DNA of 64,000 nucleotides from Marivivens donghaensis. GTDB lineage: Bacteria; Pseudomonadota; Alphaproteobacteria; Rhodobacterales; Rhodobacteraceae. Below are positions 53,082 through 62,389 of this stretch, piece after piece. The notes under the pieces were generated by a model. The model was not told where the DNA came from, did not search any database, and worked only from the letters and a program-made list of their open reading frames with translations. The DNA is taken from assembly GCF_023541015.1 (NCBI RefSeq), contig NZ_JALNPR010000002.1:372001-436000 (forward strand), read 5' to 3'. The first letter of the stretch is position 1, and each line of letters begins with the position of its first letter. Position numbers and translations under genes: made by a program.

Positions 53082-53441
53082 TTAGATCTTCAGACCAGCT
53101 TCACGCGCAGCGTCGGCCAGAGCCTTCACTTTGCCGTGGAACAGGAAGCCACCGCGGTCGAAGTAAGCTTCGGTTACGCCAGCTGCTTTCGCGCGCTCTG
53201 CGATAACCTGACCAACTTTGGCTGCGGCCTCTTTGTTGTTCTTGCCGACGAAGCCCAGATCCTTTTCGAGGGTCGAAGCCGCAGCCAGGGTGGTGCCCTG
53301 GATGTCGTCGATCAGCTGGACGCTGATGTTCTTGTTCGAACGGTGAACCGACAGACGTACGCGGCCAGCGTTCACTTTGCGAAGTTTGTTCCGGACGCGC
53401 AGGCGGCGCTTTAGGAACAATTCCCGTTTGCTGTTTGCCAT
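53082..53441 (-). CDS. rplR: 50S ribosomal protein L18
   Basis: 119 residues. [35 protein letters not shown] near the N-terminus and [25 protein letters not shown] at the end match L18, which binds 5S rRNA. Confidence 0.99.
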   Translation of the reverse strand: MANSKRELFLKRRLRVRNKLRKVNAGRVRLSVHRSNKNISVQLIDDIQGTTLAAASTLEKDLGFVGKNNKEAAAKVGQVIAERAKAAGVTEAYFDRGGFLFHGKVKALADAAREAGLKI

Positions 53442-53452
53442 TTTTGCGTTCC

Positions 53453-53986
53453 TTACTTCTTCTTACCTTCTTTGCGGAAGATGTACTCGCCCTTGTAGCG
53501 AATACCTTTGCCTTTGTACGGCTCTGGTTTACGCCACTCGCGGATGTTAGCAGCAACCTGCCCCACCAGCTGTTGGTCGATACCTTCCACAACGATTTCG
53601 GTCTGCTTCGGTGCGGTGACAGTTACGCCAGCCGGGATATCGAAGTCGACGTCGTGCGAGTAACCGAGAGCCAGTTTCAGGGTGTTGCCCTGAATGTTAG
53701 CACGGTAACCAACACCGGTGATTTCCAGCTCTTTTTTGAAGCCTTCGGTCACACCGACAATCAGGTTTTCTACCATCGAGCGAGACATGCCCCACTGCTG
53801 ACGAGCGCGCTTCGAAGTGCCACGCGGGGTCACTTTTACAGCGTTCTCTTCGACAGTGATGGTCACATCGTCGGTAGCAGAGAAGGAACGGGTGCCTTTC
53901 GGACCCTTAACTTCAATGGTCTGACCCGACACAGTGGCAGTAACGCCGCTGGGCAGCTCGACCGGTTTTTTACCAATACGAGACAT
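53453..53986 (-). CDS. rplF: 50S ribosomal protein L6
   Basis: 177 residues from the ATG at 53986 ([15 protein letters not shown]). Two repeated domains end with [28 protein letters not shown], the L6 signature. An in-frame start 45 nt earlier lies inside rpsH and is rejected. Confidence 0.99.
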   Translation of the reverse strand: MSRIGKKPVELPSGVTATVSGQTIEVKGPKGTRSFSATDDVTITVEENAVKVTPRGTSKRARQQWGMSRSMVENLIVGVTEGFKKELEITGVGYRANIQGNTLKLALGYSHDVDFDIPAGVTVTAPKQTEIVVEGIDQQLVGQVAANIREWRKPEPYKGKGIRYKGEYIFRKEGKKK

Positions 53987-53996
53987 CAGACCCCCC

Positions 53997-54389
53997 TTAG
54001 AAGATGGTGCAGAGCACTTCGCCGCCAACATTGGCTGCGCGTGCGTTTGCGTCCGACATCACACCCTTAGGGGTGGAGACAATCGACAGACCCAGGCCCT
54101 GACGGACCGACGGGATGTCCTTGACGCCCATGTAAACGCGACGACCAGGTTTAGAAACCCGCTTCAGTTCGCGAATGACAGGAGTGCCTTCGTAGTATTT
54201 CAGGCTGATTTCGAGTGTCGGGTGACCACGGTCATCCGTGCCAGCTTCGTAGCCGCGGATGTAACCTTCTGCAGTCAACACATCGAGAACCCAACCGCGC
54301 AGCTTGGATGCCGGAGTCGAAACAGTCGACTTGCCGCGCATTTGAGCGTTACGGATACGGGTCAGCATATCACCGATAGGATCGTTCAT
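53997..54389 (-). CDS. rpsH: 30S ribosomal protein S8
   Basis: 130 residues. [29 protein letters not shown] opening and the C-terminal [33 protein letters not shown] are diagnostic of S8, which binds helix 21 of 16S rRNA and in E. coli regulates the spc operon. Confidence 0.99.
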   Translation of the reverse strand: MNDPIGDMLTRIRNAQMRGKSTVSTPASKLRGWVLDVLTAEGYIRGYEAGTDDRGHPTLEISLKYYEGTPVIRELKRVSKPGRRVYMGVKDIPSVRQGLGLSIVSTPKGVMSDANARAANVGGEVLCTIF

Positions 54390-54402
54390 GTTCTAACCCT
54401 CC

Positions 54403-54708
54403 TTACCAGCTCGACTTGACCAAGCCCGGGATCTCGCCATTGGAGCCGAGATTACGGAGCATGATACGGCTGACTTTCAGCTTGCGATAATACGCATGCG
54501 GACGACCAGTCAGCTGGCAACGGTTATGAAGACGGGTGGCAGAGCTGTTACGCGGGAGTTCCGCGAGCTTCAGGCGTGCCTTGAAGCGCTCTTCCATCGA
54601 CTTGGTTTCATCGTTCGCGATTTCTTTAAGCTCTGCGCGCTTAGCAGCAAATTTTGCTACCAGACGCTCACGCTTTTTTTCGCGTTCGATCATGGATTTT
54701 TTAGCCAT
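54403..54708 (-). CDS. rpsN: 30S ribosomal protein S14, zinc-free form
   Basis: 101 residues. The C-terminal block [51 protein letters not shown] is S14. The four-cysteine zinc motif of the short form is absent, consistent with the long type. Confidence 0.99.
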   Translation of the reverse strand: MAKKSMIEREKKRERLVAKFAAKRAELKEIANDETKSMEERFKARLKLAELPRNSSATRLHNRCQLTGRPHAYYRKLKVSRIMLRNLGSNGEIPGLVKSSW

Positions 54709-54724
54709 AGTTCTCTCTCCGCGC

Positions 54725-55288
54725 TTAGCTGTTGAACGGCATGTTGAAATGCTTCAACAGCGCTTTCGCTTCCGCGTCAGTTTTCGCGGTAGTGCAGATG
54801 ACGATGTCCATACCCCAGACTTCATCAACTTTATCAAAGTTGATTTCTGGGAATACGATGTGTTCCTTCAGACCGGTAGCGTAGTTGCCACGGCCATCAA
54901 ACGAAGTACCCGATACGCCGCGGAAGTCGCGGATACGAGGCATTGCGATTGTGATCAGACGATCAAGGAATTCGTACATACGGTCACCGCGGAGGGTAAC
55001 TTTAGCGCCGAGCGGCATATCTTCACGAACGCGGAAACCAGCGATGGATTTCTTTGCTTTCGTGGAAACAGCCTGCTGACCTGCGATGGTGGACAGATCT
55101 TCAACAGCGGATTTGGCTTTTTTGCTGTCACGAACAGCTTCAGCACCACAACCGATGTTCAGAACGATTTTGTCCAGACGCGGGATCTGCATATCGTTTT
55201 TGTATGCGAACTCTTCTTTCAGAGCGGCTTTGATAGTCGCTTTGTAGAGGTCCTTAAGACGCGGGGAGTAGTTAGCAGTGTCAAGCAT
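54725..55288 (-). CDS. rplE: 50S ribosomal protein L5
   Basis: 187 residues. [66 protein letters not shown] and [34 protein letters not shown] are L5 blocks. The start overlaps the rplX stop by 1 nt. Confidence 0.99.
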   Translation of the reverse strand: MLDTANYSPRLKDLYKATIKAALKEEFAYKNDMQIPRLDKIVLNIGCGAEAVRDSKKAKSAVEDLSTIAGQQAVSTKAKKSIAGFRVREDMPLGAKVTLRGDRMYEFLDRLITIAMPRIRDFRGVSGTSFDGRGNYATGLKEHIVFPEINFDKVDEVWGMDIVICTTAKTDAEAKALLKHFNMPFNS

Positions 55289-55593
55289 CAGATAACGTCT
55301 CCTGTTGTCTTGGCGAAGCGAACTTTCTTGTCGCCTTCCATGCGGAAGCCAACGCGAGTTGCTTTGCCATTTGCATCGACGATAGCCAGGTTCGACAGAT
55401 CGATCGGCATTGCCTTAGGAAGGCGGCCGCCCTGGGCAGTCTGAGTTTGGCGAGTGTGACGGATGGCCATGTTCACGCCATCGACAACGGCCTTGCCAGC
55501 AGACGGGTTAACCGAAGTGATTTCACCGGTTTTACCTTTGTCCTTGCCAGCCAGAACGATGACTTTGTCACCTTTACGGAGTTTCGCAGCCAT
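55288..55593 (-). CDS. rplX: 50S ribosomal protein L24
   Basis: 101 residues. [22 protein letters not shown] is the KOW motif, then [32 protein letters not shown]. Start and stop each overlap a neighbour by 1 nt (TAATG type). Confidence 0.99.
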   Translation of the reverse strand: MAAKLRKGDKVIVLAGKDKGKTGEITSVNPSAGKAVVDGVNMAIRHTRQTQTAQGGRLPKAMPIDLSNLAIVDANGKATRVGFRMEGDKKVRFAKTTGDVI

Positions 55594-55961
55594 TACAGCA
55601 CCTCCGGAGCAAGCGAGATGATTTTCATGAAGTTCTTTGCGCGCAGTTCGCGAACAACCGGTCCGAAGATACGGGTGCCAACCGGCTCGCCGTTGTTATT
55701 CAGGATAACAGCTGCGTTACGGTCAAAACGAATTGCGGTACCGTCTTCACGACGAACCTCTTTGGCGGTGCGAACGACAACGGCCTTACGGACGTCACCT
55801 TTCTTAACACGGCCGCGTGGGATGGCTTCTTTCACCGATACTACGATGATGTCACCAACCGACGCATAACGACGGTGCGAACCGCCGAGAACCTTGATGC
55901 ACTGAACACGGCGAGCGCCGCTGTTGTCAGCTACATCCAGATTTGTCTGCATCTGGATCAT
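55593..55961 (-). CDS. rplN: 50S ribosomal protein L14
   Basis: 122 residues beginning [46 protein letters not shown], the L14 signature, ending [18 protein letters not shown]. Confidence 0.99.
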   Translation of the reverse strand: MIQMQTNLDVADNSGARRVQCIKVLGGSHRRYASVGDIIVVSVKEAIPRGRVKKGDVRKAVVVRTAKEVRREDGTAIRFDRNAAVILNNNGEPVGTRIFGPVVRELRAKNFMKIISLAPEVL

Positions 55962-56039
55962 GGGTTACTCCCGACCTTTGGGGGGACTTGCAGTGTTGTC
56001 CTGATCCCCAGGGTTTCGATTAAACTGGGATCACCGCAA

Positions 56040-56270
56040 TTAGGCGGTGATGACTTCCCAGCGTTTGGTCTTCGACTTCGGTGCACATTCCTGGATACGG
56101 ACGGTGTCACCTACGTTGAATTGGTTGTTCTCGTCGTGAGCGCGATATTTCTTCGACTTACGGACGGTTTTGTGAAGCAGCGGGTGCTTGAAACGACGTT
56201 CGACCAATACGGTTACGGTCTGTTCGTTCTGGTTCGAGGTGACAACACCCTGAAGGATACGTTTGGGCAT
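56040..56270 (-). CDS. rpsQ: 30S ribosomal protein S17
   Basis: 76 residues. [55 protein letters not shown] is the S17 OB-fold signature. 3 nt after rpmC. Confidence 0.99.
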   Translation of the reverse strand: MPKRILQGVVTSNQNEQTVTVLVERRFKHPLLHKTVRKSKKYRAHDENNQFNVGDTVRIQECAPKSKTKRWEVITA

Positions 56271-56273
56271 GTC

Positions 56274-56471
56274 TTAGGCCTCCGCAGCAGCTTTTTCGTT
56301 CAGAATAGTCAGCACGCGAGCAGCGTCACGACGGACGGTGCGCATACGAGCGTTGTTTTCCAGTTGGCCGGTGGCCTGCTGGAAGCGCAGGTTAAACTGC
56401 TCTTTCTTCAGAGCGACCAGATCTTCCCGGAGCTGTTCCGGCGTCTTGGCGCGAAGTTCAGTGGCGTTCAT
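56274..56471 (-). CDS. rpmC: 50S ribosomal protein L29
   Basis: 65 residues from the ATG at 56471 ([18 protein letters not shown]), which has a GAAAAGG site; an in-frame start 21 nt upstream is less likely. [18 protein letters not shown] and [13 protein letters not shown] confirm L29. First gene of its transcription unit here, cut off from rplP by an opposite-strand gene. Confidence 0.98.
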   Translation of the reverse strand: MNATELRAKTPEQLREDLVALKKEQFNLRFQQATGQLENNARMRTVRRDAARVLTILNEKAAAEA

Positions 56472-56590
56472 AGCCTTTTCCTTTCTTAACACCAGAGGGC
56501 TCCGCTCGCATTATTTTGCGGGTCACCCTGTTCCTGGTGGACGAATAACAAAACACACGAATCCCGTAGACAGGAATCGTGAGATAGCGC

Positions 56591-56619
56591 CGTATAAGGT
56601 GCTGGTCATTGGGAGGCAA
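56591..56619 (-). promoter_or_regulatory. Predicted promoter of the rpmC-to-rpmD unit
   Basis: TTGCCT (-35, 56614-56619), exactly 17 bp, then TATACG (-10, 56591-56596) on the minus strand, about 120 bp before rpmC and divergent from the oxygenase gene. It restarts ribosomal transcription downstream of the inserted gene. Confidence 0.65.
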
Positions 56620-56718
56620 GAGGAATAGGGCATTTCCCCAAGAAAACTTGGGCAGCCGGTGCCGTTGATGCTAAACGGAGCCTAACTGCCAGATCAAGAC
56701 TTTTTGCAGGAGCCCAAC

Positions 56719-57339
56719 ATGGCCAAAATCGAATCCCTTTTCGTAACCCGCTTTTACAAAGGCCGCCTAACCGAGTTCGGCCACGAGATTGACGAAGAAG
56801 AACTGCACGACAACTGCTACGCCATCATGGAAGATGACGAGGCGGGCCAGCAATGGTGCGAGGAAAACGGCTACCCAGGCTACACCAGCTACGCATCCCT
56901 GACAGACCTGCCATGGCGGTCGCCTGTGTTTGCCGCCGTCAAGGAAGCGCTCGACAAACATGTCGCTGAATTCGCCAAAGACCTAGAGTTCAATTTGGAC
57001 GGTCGCGAACTGGTTCTCGAGGACCTGTGGATCAATATTCTCCCTGAGGGTGGCAACCACGGGTCCCACTTGCACCCGCATTCGGTCATCTCTGGCACTA
57101 CCTATGTTTCGATGCCTGATGATACATCGTCCCTCAAGCTCGAAGACCCGCGCCACTGCATGATGATGGCCGCCCCACCCCGTCGCAAAGATGCGCGCCG
57201 TGAATTGCAGGCCTTCATCTACCAGAAGCCAGAAATCGGCGATGTGTTCCTTTGGGAAAGCTGGCTCCGCCACGAAGTGCCCGCGAATACCTCCGAATAT
57301 GACCGTGTATCGGTGAGCTTTAACTACAAGTGGGAATAA
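56719..57339 (+). CDS. Putative 2OG-Fe(II) oxygenase (TIGR02466-like), opposite strand inside the ribosomal cluster
   Basis: 206 residues. The double-stranded beta-helix region includes LWINILPEGGNHGSHLHPHSVISGTTYVSMP (Fe-ligand histidine candidates at about 114-121), then GDVFLWESWLRHEVPANTSEYDRVSVSFNY with the distal His185 and the 2OG-binding Arg196. Such enzymes hydroxylate a target using 2-oxoglutarate, O2 and Fe(II). The ATG at 56719 has a GCAGGAG site. It stands alone on the plus strand between rpmC and rplP, with a two-way terminator behind it. The substrate is unknown. Confidence 0.82.
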   Translation: MAKIESLFVTRFYKGRLTEFGHEIDEEELHDNCYAIMEDDEAGQQWCEENGYPGYTSYASLTDLPWRSPVFAAVKEALDKHVAEFAKDLEFNLDGRELVLEDLWINILPEGGNHGSHLHPHSVISGTTYVSMPDDTSSLKLEDPRHCMMMAAPPRRKDARRELQAFIYQKPEIGDVFLWESWLRHEVPANTSEYDRVSVSFNYKWE

Positions 57340-57363
57340 TCCCCACGACAGACCCGAAACAAA

Positions 57364-57389
57364 AAAGGCGCCCCAAAAAGGGCGCCTTT
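57364..57389. terminator. Two-way terminator between the oxygenase gene and rplP
   Basis: AAAGGCGCCC and GGGCGCCTTT form a perfect 10-bp stem with a 6-nt loop, bordered by A-runs on one side and T-rich sequence on the other, so it can work in both directions between the convergent genes. It ends the rpsJ-to-rplP unit. Confidence 0.9.
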
Positions 57390-57409
57390 CTTAATTCTTG
57401 TCGACTGGA

Positions 57410-57823
57410 TTACCAGTCTTCGCGAACCACAGTGCGGGTTTTGATCGGCAGCTTCATAGCTGCGAGACGCAGTGCTTCACGTGCGATATCTTCGGATACA
57501 CCGTCGATTTCGAACATGACGCGGCCCGGCTTCACTTTGCAGGTCCAACGGTCGACGGAACCTTTACCTTTACCCATACGAACTTCGATAGGCTTAGCGG
57601 TTACCGGCAGATCCGGGAAAATACGGATCCATACGCGACCTTGACGCTTCATGTGACGGGTCATCGCACGACGTGCTGCTTCGATCTGACGTGCAGTTAC
57701 ACGCTCGGGCTCAACAGCTTTGAGGCCGTATGTACCGAAGTTCAGATCCGAACCGCCTTTTGCCTGACCGTGGATACGGCCTTTGTGCATTTTGCGGAAT
57801 TTTGTACGCTTAGGCTGTAGCAT
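57410..57823 (-). CDS. rplP: 50S ribosomal protein L16
   Basis: 137 residues beginning [16 protein letters not shown], with [30 protein letters not shown] and [13 protein letters not shown]. Arg82 in the VRMGKGKG loop corresponds to E. coli Arg81, the residue hydroxylated there by the oxygenase YcfD. Last gene of its unit; followed by a terminator and then the opposite-strand oxygenase. Confidence 0.99.
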   Translation of the reverse strand: MLQPKRTKFRKMHKGRIHGQAKGGSDLNFGTYGLKAVEPERVTARQIEAARRAMTRHMKRQGRVWIRIFPDLPVTAKPIEVRMGKGKGSVDRWTCKVKPGRVMFEIDGVSEDIAREALRLAAMKLPIKTRTVVREDW

Positions 57824-57834
57824 TATCTAGCTCC

Positions 57835-58545
57835 TTAGCGACGGCCACGATCGCCACCGCGCGGTGCGGGGCCATCTTGGGCTTCAGCTTGACGACGGTC
57901 ACGAGCCTGCGGGTCGTGTTCCATGATCTCGCCTTTGAAGATCCACACTTTGATACCGATGATGCCGTACGGAGTCGTAGCTTCGAACAGAGCATAATCG
58001 ATGTCAGCGCGCAGGGTGTGAAGCGGAACGCGGCCTTCGCGGTACCATTCGGTACGAGCGATTTCAGCGCCACCAAGACGACCAGCAACGTTTACACGAA
58101 TGCCAAGTGCGCCCATACGCATTGCGTTCTGAACCGCACGCTTCATAGCACGACGGAACGAAACACGGCGCTCGAGCTGCTGACCGATGCTCTCTGCAAC
58201 GAGGGCAGCGTCCAGCTCAGGCTTGCGTACTTCAACGATGTTCAGGTGCAGTTCGCTTGCAGTCAGAGCTGCGAGCTTTTTGCGAAGAACTTCGATGTCA
58301 GCGCCTTTTTTACCGATGATAACACCCGGACGTGCAGCGTGAATGGTCACGCGGCATTTTTTGTGCGGGCGTTCGATGATAACGCGAGCGATACCAGCTT
58401 GTCTCGCTTCTTTCTTAACGAAGTCCTTAATTTTAAGGTCTTCAAGAAGAAGGTCACCGTAGTCTTTGGTGTCGGCGTACCAACGGCTGTCCCAGGTGCG
58501 GTTGACCTGAAGACGCATACCGACGGGGTTTACTTTGTTACCCAT
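57835..58545 (-). CDS. rpsC: 30S ribosomal protein S3
   Basis: 236 residues. [24 protein letters not shown] opening, KH domain with [26 protein letters not shown], and [40 protein letters not shown]. The start overlaps the rplV stop by 1 nt. Confidence 0.99.
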   Translation of the reverse strand: MGNKVNPVGMRLQVNRTWDSRWYADTKDYGDLLLEDLKIKDFVKKEARQAGIARVIIERPHKKCRVTIHAARPGVIIGKKGADIEVLRKKLAALTASELHLNIVEVRKPELDAALVAESIGQQLERRVSFRRAMKRAVQNAMRMGALGIRVNVAGRLGGAEIARTEWYREGRVPLHTLRADIDYALFEATTPYGIIGIKVWIFKGEIMEHDPQARDRRQAEAQDGPAPRGGDRGRR

Positions 58546-58925
58546 TAGGCTTGCTCCTCAATCTGACGCACCTTGATGGTGAGTTCCGAAAACGGCTTCA
58601 TGATCTTGCCAAAACGACCACGTGCACGCGGGCGACCGCGCTTCATGGTGAGGTTTTTGCCAACATAAGCCTCGGCTACGACCAGTTCATCAACGTCGAG
58701 GTTGTGGTTGTTCTCGGCGTTCGCAATTGCGGACTGAAGGCATTTCTTCACATCCACAGCAATCCGCTTGTTCGAGAAAGTCAGGTCGGTCAGAGCCTTC
58801 TCGACTTTCTTGCCACGGATCATAGCGGCGACGAGGTTAAGTTTCTGCGGGCTAGTGCGAAGCATGCGCAGTTTTGCCATTGCTTCGTTGTCTGCCACGC
58901 GGCGGGGGTTCTGTGCCTTGCCCAT
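58545..58925 (-). CDS. rplV: 50S ribosomal protein L22
   Basis: 126 residues. [35 protein letters not shown] and [26 protein letters not shown] match L22, whose loop lines the exit tunnel. 3 nt after rpsS. Confidence 0.99.
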   Translation of the reverse strand: MGKAQNPRRVADNEAMAKLRMLRTSPQKLNLVAAMIRGKKVEKALTDLTFSNKRIAVDVKKCLQSAIANAENNHNLDVDELVVAEAYVGKNLTMKRGRPRARGRFGKIMKPFSELTIKVRQIEEQA

Positions 58926-58928
58926 GAC

Positions 58929-59207
58929 TTACTTCCGCTTCGCTTTCTTGTCGGCAGCGTGCCCGTAGTAGGTACGGGTCGGCGAATATTCACCGAATTT
59001 CTGACCGATCATGTCCTCGGATACCAGCACAGGAACGTGCTTTTTGCCGTTATAAACGCCAAACGTCAGACCCACAAATTGGGGCAGGATCGTCGAGCGG
59101 CGCGACCAAATCTTGATCACTTCGTTGCGGCCAGCTTCGCGTGCAGCTTCGGCTTTCTTAAGCACATAAGCGTCAACGAACGGACCTTTCCATACAGAGC
59201 GAGACAT
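58929..59207 (-). CDS. rpsS: 30S ribosomal protein S19
   Basis: 92 residues. [20 protein letters not shown] opening and [45 protein letters not shown] are diagnostic. 3 nt after rplB. Confidence 0.99.
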   Translation of the reverse strand: MSRSVWKGPFVDAYVLKKAEAAREAGRNEVIKIWSRRSTILPQFVGLTFGVYNGKKHVPVLVSEDMIGQKFGEYSPTRTYYGHAADKKAKRK

Positions 59208-59210
59208 ATC

Positions 59211-60050
59211 TTAGCGCCCTTTCTTAGCGTGGCGCGAACGAAGGATAAGCTTCGACGACGCTTTTTTCTTGTTGCGGGTACGTGCACCTTTGGTCGGCTT
59301 GCCCCACGGGGTAACCGGGTGACGACCACCAGAGGTACGGCCTTCACCACCACCGTGCGGGTGGTCGATCGGGTTCATAGCAACACCGCGAACCGACGGA
59401 CGGATGCCTTTGAGGCGCATACGACCGGCTTTACCGAAGTTCTGGTTCGAGTTGTCAGGGTTCGACACAGCACCGATGGTCGCCATGCATTCCTGACGAA
59501 CGAGACGAAGCTCGCCCGAGGAGAGGCGGATCTGTGCGTAGCCACCGTCACGACCTACGAACTGAGCGTAGGTGCCAGCTGCACGAGCGATCTGACCGCC
59601 CTTGCCCGGCTTCATTTCGATGTTGTGTACGATTGTACCAATCGGCATGCCCGAGAACGGCATCGCGTTACCCGGTTTGATGTCAGCCTTCGCAGAAGCG
59701 ATGACTTTATCGCCAATAGCCAGACGTTGCGGCGCAAGGATATATGCCTGCTCACCATCTTCGTACTGGATAAGTGCGATGAATGCGGTCCGGTTCGGGT
59801 CGTACTCGATACGAACTACGACTGCCTGAACGTCAAACTTGTTCCGTTTGAAGTCCACGATACGGTAGAGGCGCTTTACACCACCACCACGACGACGTGC
59901 GGTAACCCGTCCGGTATTGTTCCGGCCACCCTTGCTGGTCAGACCCTCTGTGAGAGCCTTAACCGGGCGACCTTTCCAAAGCTCCGAACGGTCGATCAGA
60001 ACCAGCCCACGCTGGCCCGGCGTCGTCGGTTTATACGACTTGAGTGCCAT
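59211..60050 (-). CDS. rplB: 50S ribosomal protein L2
   Basis: 279 residues. [52 protein letters not shown] and the C-terminal [32 protein letters not shown] with the peptidyl-transferase-region histidine. Preceded by a UUCG-capped hairpin. Confidence 0.99.
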   Translation of the reverse strand: MALKSYKPTTPGQRGLVLIDRSELWKGRPVKALTEGLTSKGGRNNTGRVTARRRGGGVKRLYRIVDFKRNKFDVQAVVVRIEYDPNRTAFIALIQYEDGEQAYILAPQRLAIGDKVIASAKADIKPGNAMPFSGMPIGTIVHNIEMKPGKGGQIARAAGTYAQFVGRDGGYAQIRLSSGELRLVRQECMATIGAVSNPDNSNQNFGKAGRMRLKGIRPSVRGVAMNPIDHPHGGGEGRTSGGRHPVTPWGKPTKGARTRNKKKASSKLILRSRHAKKGR

Positions 60051-60131
60051 GTTCTCTGTCTTCCGTTGCTTTGAGGGAGGTTAGTCCCCGTAGTTTAGGG
60101 CCCCGAAGGTCCCCGAAATAAACAAAAGGCA

Positions 60132-60155
60132 CGGCCCCGGACGAATCCGGGGCCG
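60132..60155 (-). promoter_or_regulatory. UUCG-capped GC hairpin between rplW and rplB
   Basis: On the minus strand CGGCCCCGGA, loop TTCG and TCCGGGGCCG form a perfect 10-bp stem with the extra-stable UUCG tetraloop, about 18 nt after the rplW stop. TGCCTTTTGTTT follows, so partial termination is possible. It sits inside what should be one operon, so attenuation or message processing is suggested. Confidence 0.8.
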
Positions 60156-60173
60156 AACCGATGTGGTCAAGTA

Positions 60174-60470
60174 TTAGAGACCGGTCGAAACGTCAATGGT
60201 GTTACCTTCTTCGAGGGTAACGTAAGCTTTTTTGACGTCGTTACGGGTACCAACGGTACCGCGGAAACGTTTGACCTTGCCTTTGGTGATCACAGTGTTG
60301 ACCGCTTTAACCTTTACACCAAAGAGAGCTTCAACAGCTTCTTTGATCTGCGGTTTGTTCGCGTCTTTCGCCACTTCGAAAACAACTGCGCCATGCTCGG
60401 ATGCCATAGTTGCTTTTTCGGTGATGATCGGCTTGCGGATCACATCGTAATGTTCAGGTTTCGCGCTCAT
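60174..60470 (-). CDS. rplW: 50S ribosomal protein L23
   Basis: 98 residues. [53 protein letters not shown] is L23, at the tunnel exit where trigger factor and SRP dock. The start overlaps the rplD stop as ATGA. Confidence 0.99.
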   Translation of the reverse strand: MSAKPEHYDVIRKPIITEKATMASEHGAVVFEVAKDANKPQIKEAVEALFGVKVKAVNTVITKGKVKRFRGTVGTRNDVKKAYVTLEEGNTIDVSTGL

Positions 60471-61084
60471 TTCAGACGTGCCTCCAGAGCTTCGACACCA
60501 GCCTTGGTGAGCACGAGAGTGTCACTGCGGAGGATGTCGTAGACGTTCGCGCCGATGGACGGCAGAACATCAACGGTTTCGATGTTGCGCGCAGCTTTCG
60601 CGAAGTTCTCGTTTACGGCTGCATCAATGATGAGCGCGCGTTTCCAGCCCAGGTTTGCAACCTGTTTCGCCAGAGCCGAGGTTTTTACTTCGTTCAGGTC
60701 TGCGGACTCGATCACGATCAGTTCGCCAGCTTTGAGCTTTGCGGACAGTGCGTGACGCAGGCCCAGCTTGCGGAACTTCTTGGTCAGGTCGTGTGCGTGC
60801 GAACGCGGGGTCGGACCTTTATAGATGCCACCGTGACGGAAGATCGGCGCCTTCTTGGAACCGTGACGTGCGCCACCGGTGCCTTTTTGGCGGTAGATCT
60901 TCTTGGTCGAGTAGGACACTTCCGAACGACCAAGAGTCGCGTGAGTACCCTGCTGTGCCTTAGCACGCTGCCAACGGACAACGCGGTGCAGGATGTCGGC
61001 GCGCGGCTCCAGACCGAAGATTGCGTCGTTAAGTTCGACGGAACCTGCAGCGGCGCCATCAAGTTTGATAGCTTCAGCCTTCAT
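60467..61084 (-). CDS. rplD: 50S ribosomal protein L4
   Basis: 205 residues. [37 protein letters not shown] is the L4 tunnel loop. In E. coli L4 represses its own S10 operon. It overlaps rplC by 11 nt. Confidence 0.99.
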   Translation of the reverse strand: MKAEAIKLDGAAAGSVELNDAIFGLEPRADILHRVVRWQRAKAQQGTHATLGRSEVSYSTKKIYRQKGTGGARHGSKKAPIFRHGGIYKGPTPRSHAHDLTKKFRKLGLRHALSAKLKAGELIVIESADLNEVKTSALAKQVANLGWKRALIIDAAVNENFAKAARNIETVDVLPSIGANVYDILRSDTLVLTKAGVEALEARLK

Positions 61085-61799
61085 TGTTTTCGCCTCCTTC
61101 AGCAGCAGCCTCGACCGGAGCAGCGTCCGACTTCAGCGCAGCGGGCAGAACCAGGTTGGACGGAGTCGGTTTCTTAACCGCATCCTTAATGGTGACCCAG
61201 CCGCCTTTCGAACCCGGTACAGCGCCTTTGACCATGATCAGGCCACGGTCTGCATCGGTGCGAATGACTTGCAGGTTCTGGGTGGTTACACGAGCAGCGC
61301 CCATGTGACCTGCCATTTTCTTACCTTTGAAAACGCGACCCGGATCCTGACACTGACCAGTCGAACCGTGCGAACGGTGCGAGATGGACACGCCGTGAGA
61401 TGCACGAAGACCACCGAAGTTGTGACGCTTCATCGCACCTGCGAAACCTTTACCGATCGAGGTACCCGAAACGTCAACGTATTGACCTTCGAAGTAGTGA
61501 TCAGCGATGATTTCAGCACCAACCGGAAGCAGGTTTTCCGGTGCAACGCGGAATTCTGCAACTTTGCGCTTAGGTTCAACTTTCGCAGTAGCGAAGTGAC
61601 CACGCATAGCTTTCGAGGTGTTTTTAGCTTTGGCAGTGCCAGCGCCGAGCTGAACAGCAGTGTAGCCGTCTTTATCAGCTGTACGCTGAGCAACGACCTG
61701 CAGGTTGTCCAGGTGAAGAACGGTTACAGGGATCTGTTTACCATCTTCCATGAACAGGCGGGTCATGCCGATTTTTTTTGCAATAACGCCAGAGCGCAT
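61074..61799 (-). CDS. rplC: 50S ribosomal protein L3
   Basis: 241 residues. [32 protein letters not shown] opening, [19 protein letters not shown], and [28 protein letters not shown] near the peptidyl-transferase centre. An extra acidic C-terminal tail ([11 protein letters not shown]) overlaps rplD. Confidence 0.99.
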   Translation of the reverse strand: MRSGVIAKKIGMTRLFMEDGKQIPVTVLHLDNLQVVAQRTADKDGYTAVQLGAGTAKAKNTSKAMRGHFATAKVEPKRKVAEFRVAPENLLPVGAEIIADHYFEGQYVDVSGTSIGKGFAGAMKRHNFGGLRASHGVSISHRSHGSTGQCQDPGRVFKGKKMAGHMGAARVTTQNLQVIRTDADRGLIMVKGAVPGSKGGWVTIKDAVKKPTPSNLVLPAALKSDAAPVEAAAEGGENNEG

Positions 61800-61813
61800 A
61801 TCCTATGCCCTCC

Positions 61814-62125
61814 TTAGACTTTGATCTCGACGTCAACGCCAGCGGCGAGGTCGAGCTTCATCAGTGCGTCAACGGTTTGCGGGGTCGGATCCACGATATC
61901 AAGCAGACGCTTGTGGGTGCGGATTTCGAACTGGTCGCGCGACTTTTTGTCGACGTGCGGACCACGCAGAACGGTGAATTTTTCGATCTTGTTCGGCAGC
62001 GGGATCGGACCACGTACAGATGCACCAGTGCGCTTTGCAGTGCTGACGATCTCAGCAGTGGAAGCGTCGAGTACACGGTAGTCGAATGCCTTCAGCCGAA
62101 TGCGAATGTTTTGGCTTTGTGCCAT
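61814..62125 (-). CDS. rpsJ: 30S ribosomal protein S10
   Basis: 103 residues from the ATG at 62125 ([23 protein letters not shown]). [46 protein letters not shown] is S10, also the antitermination factor NusE. First gene of the S10 operon. Confidence 0.99.
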   Translation of the reverse strand: MAQSQNIRIRLKAFDYRVLDASTAEIVSTAKRTGASVRGPIPLPNKIEKFTVLRGPHVDKKSRDQFEIRTHKRLLDIVDPTPQTVDALMKLDLAAGVDVEIKV

Positions 62126-62223
62126 ATCATTTGCCTTTCGCGGCTCTAACCGGTTGAGAGGTGGTAGAGCGCACCATTGCGTCCCCACGTCGAACCTAGA
62201 GGAATACGAATCCCTCATTAGAC

Positions 62224-62241
62224 GTTCACCCGAAGGTGAAC
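62224..62241 (-). promoter_or_regulatory. UUCG-capped hairpin at the predicted 5' end of the S10 message
   Basis: On the minus strand GTTCACC, loop TTCG and GGTGAAC form a perfect 7-bp stem. The predicted transcription start (about 7 bp after the -10 at 62248) falls on its first base, so the message would begin with this stem-loop. It could protect the 5' end or take part in ribosomal-protein feedback. Confidence 0.6.
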
Positions 62242-62247
62242 CCGCGC

Positions 62248-62276
62248 CCAATACACGCCGCCCACCTACAGATCAA
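62248..62276 (-). promoter_or_regulatory. Predicted promoter of the S10 operon
   Basis: TTGATC (-35, 62271-62276), exactly 17 bp, then TATTGG (-10, 62248-62253) on the minus strand, downstream of the tuf terminator and about 120 bp before rpsJ. The hexamers are only moderate matches, so this is tentative. Confidence 0.5.
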
Positions 62277-62337
62277 CAGTTAATCTTCAAGAATCTATCG
62301 CAGACAACCTGAACAGCCCTGAAGCCTTCTAAAGATA

Positions 62338-62365
62338 AAGGGCCGCCCTTTTCAGGACGGCCCTT
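62338..62365 (-). terminator. Terminator after tuf
   Basis: On the minus strand AAGGGCCGTCC, a 6-nt loop and GGGCGGCCCTT form an 11-bp stem with one G-U, about 25 nt after the tuf stop, followed by TTATCTTTAG. It separates fusA-tuf from the S10 operon. Confidence 0.85.
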
Positions 62366-62389
62366 CGTGATTGTAAAATCTATCGCGAA

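Noticed and set aside
52338-53414. 358-codon plus-strand open frame, and similar long frames at 48171-49526, 58551-60074 and 62615-63613
   Set aside because: All are antisense to ribosomal protein or tuf genes; their products are Phe/Val/Arg-rich shadow translations with no motifs.
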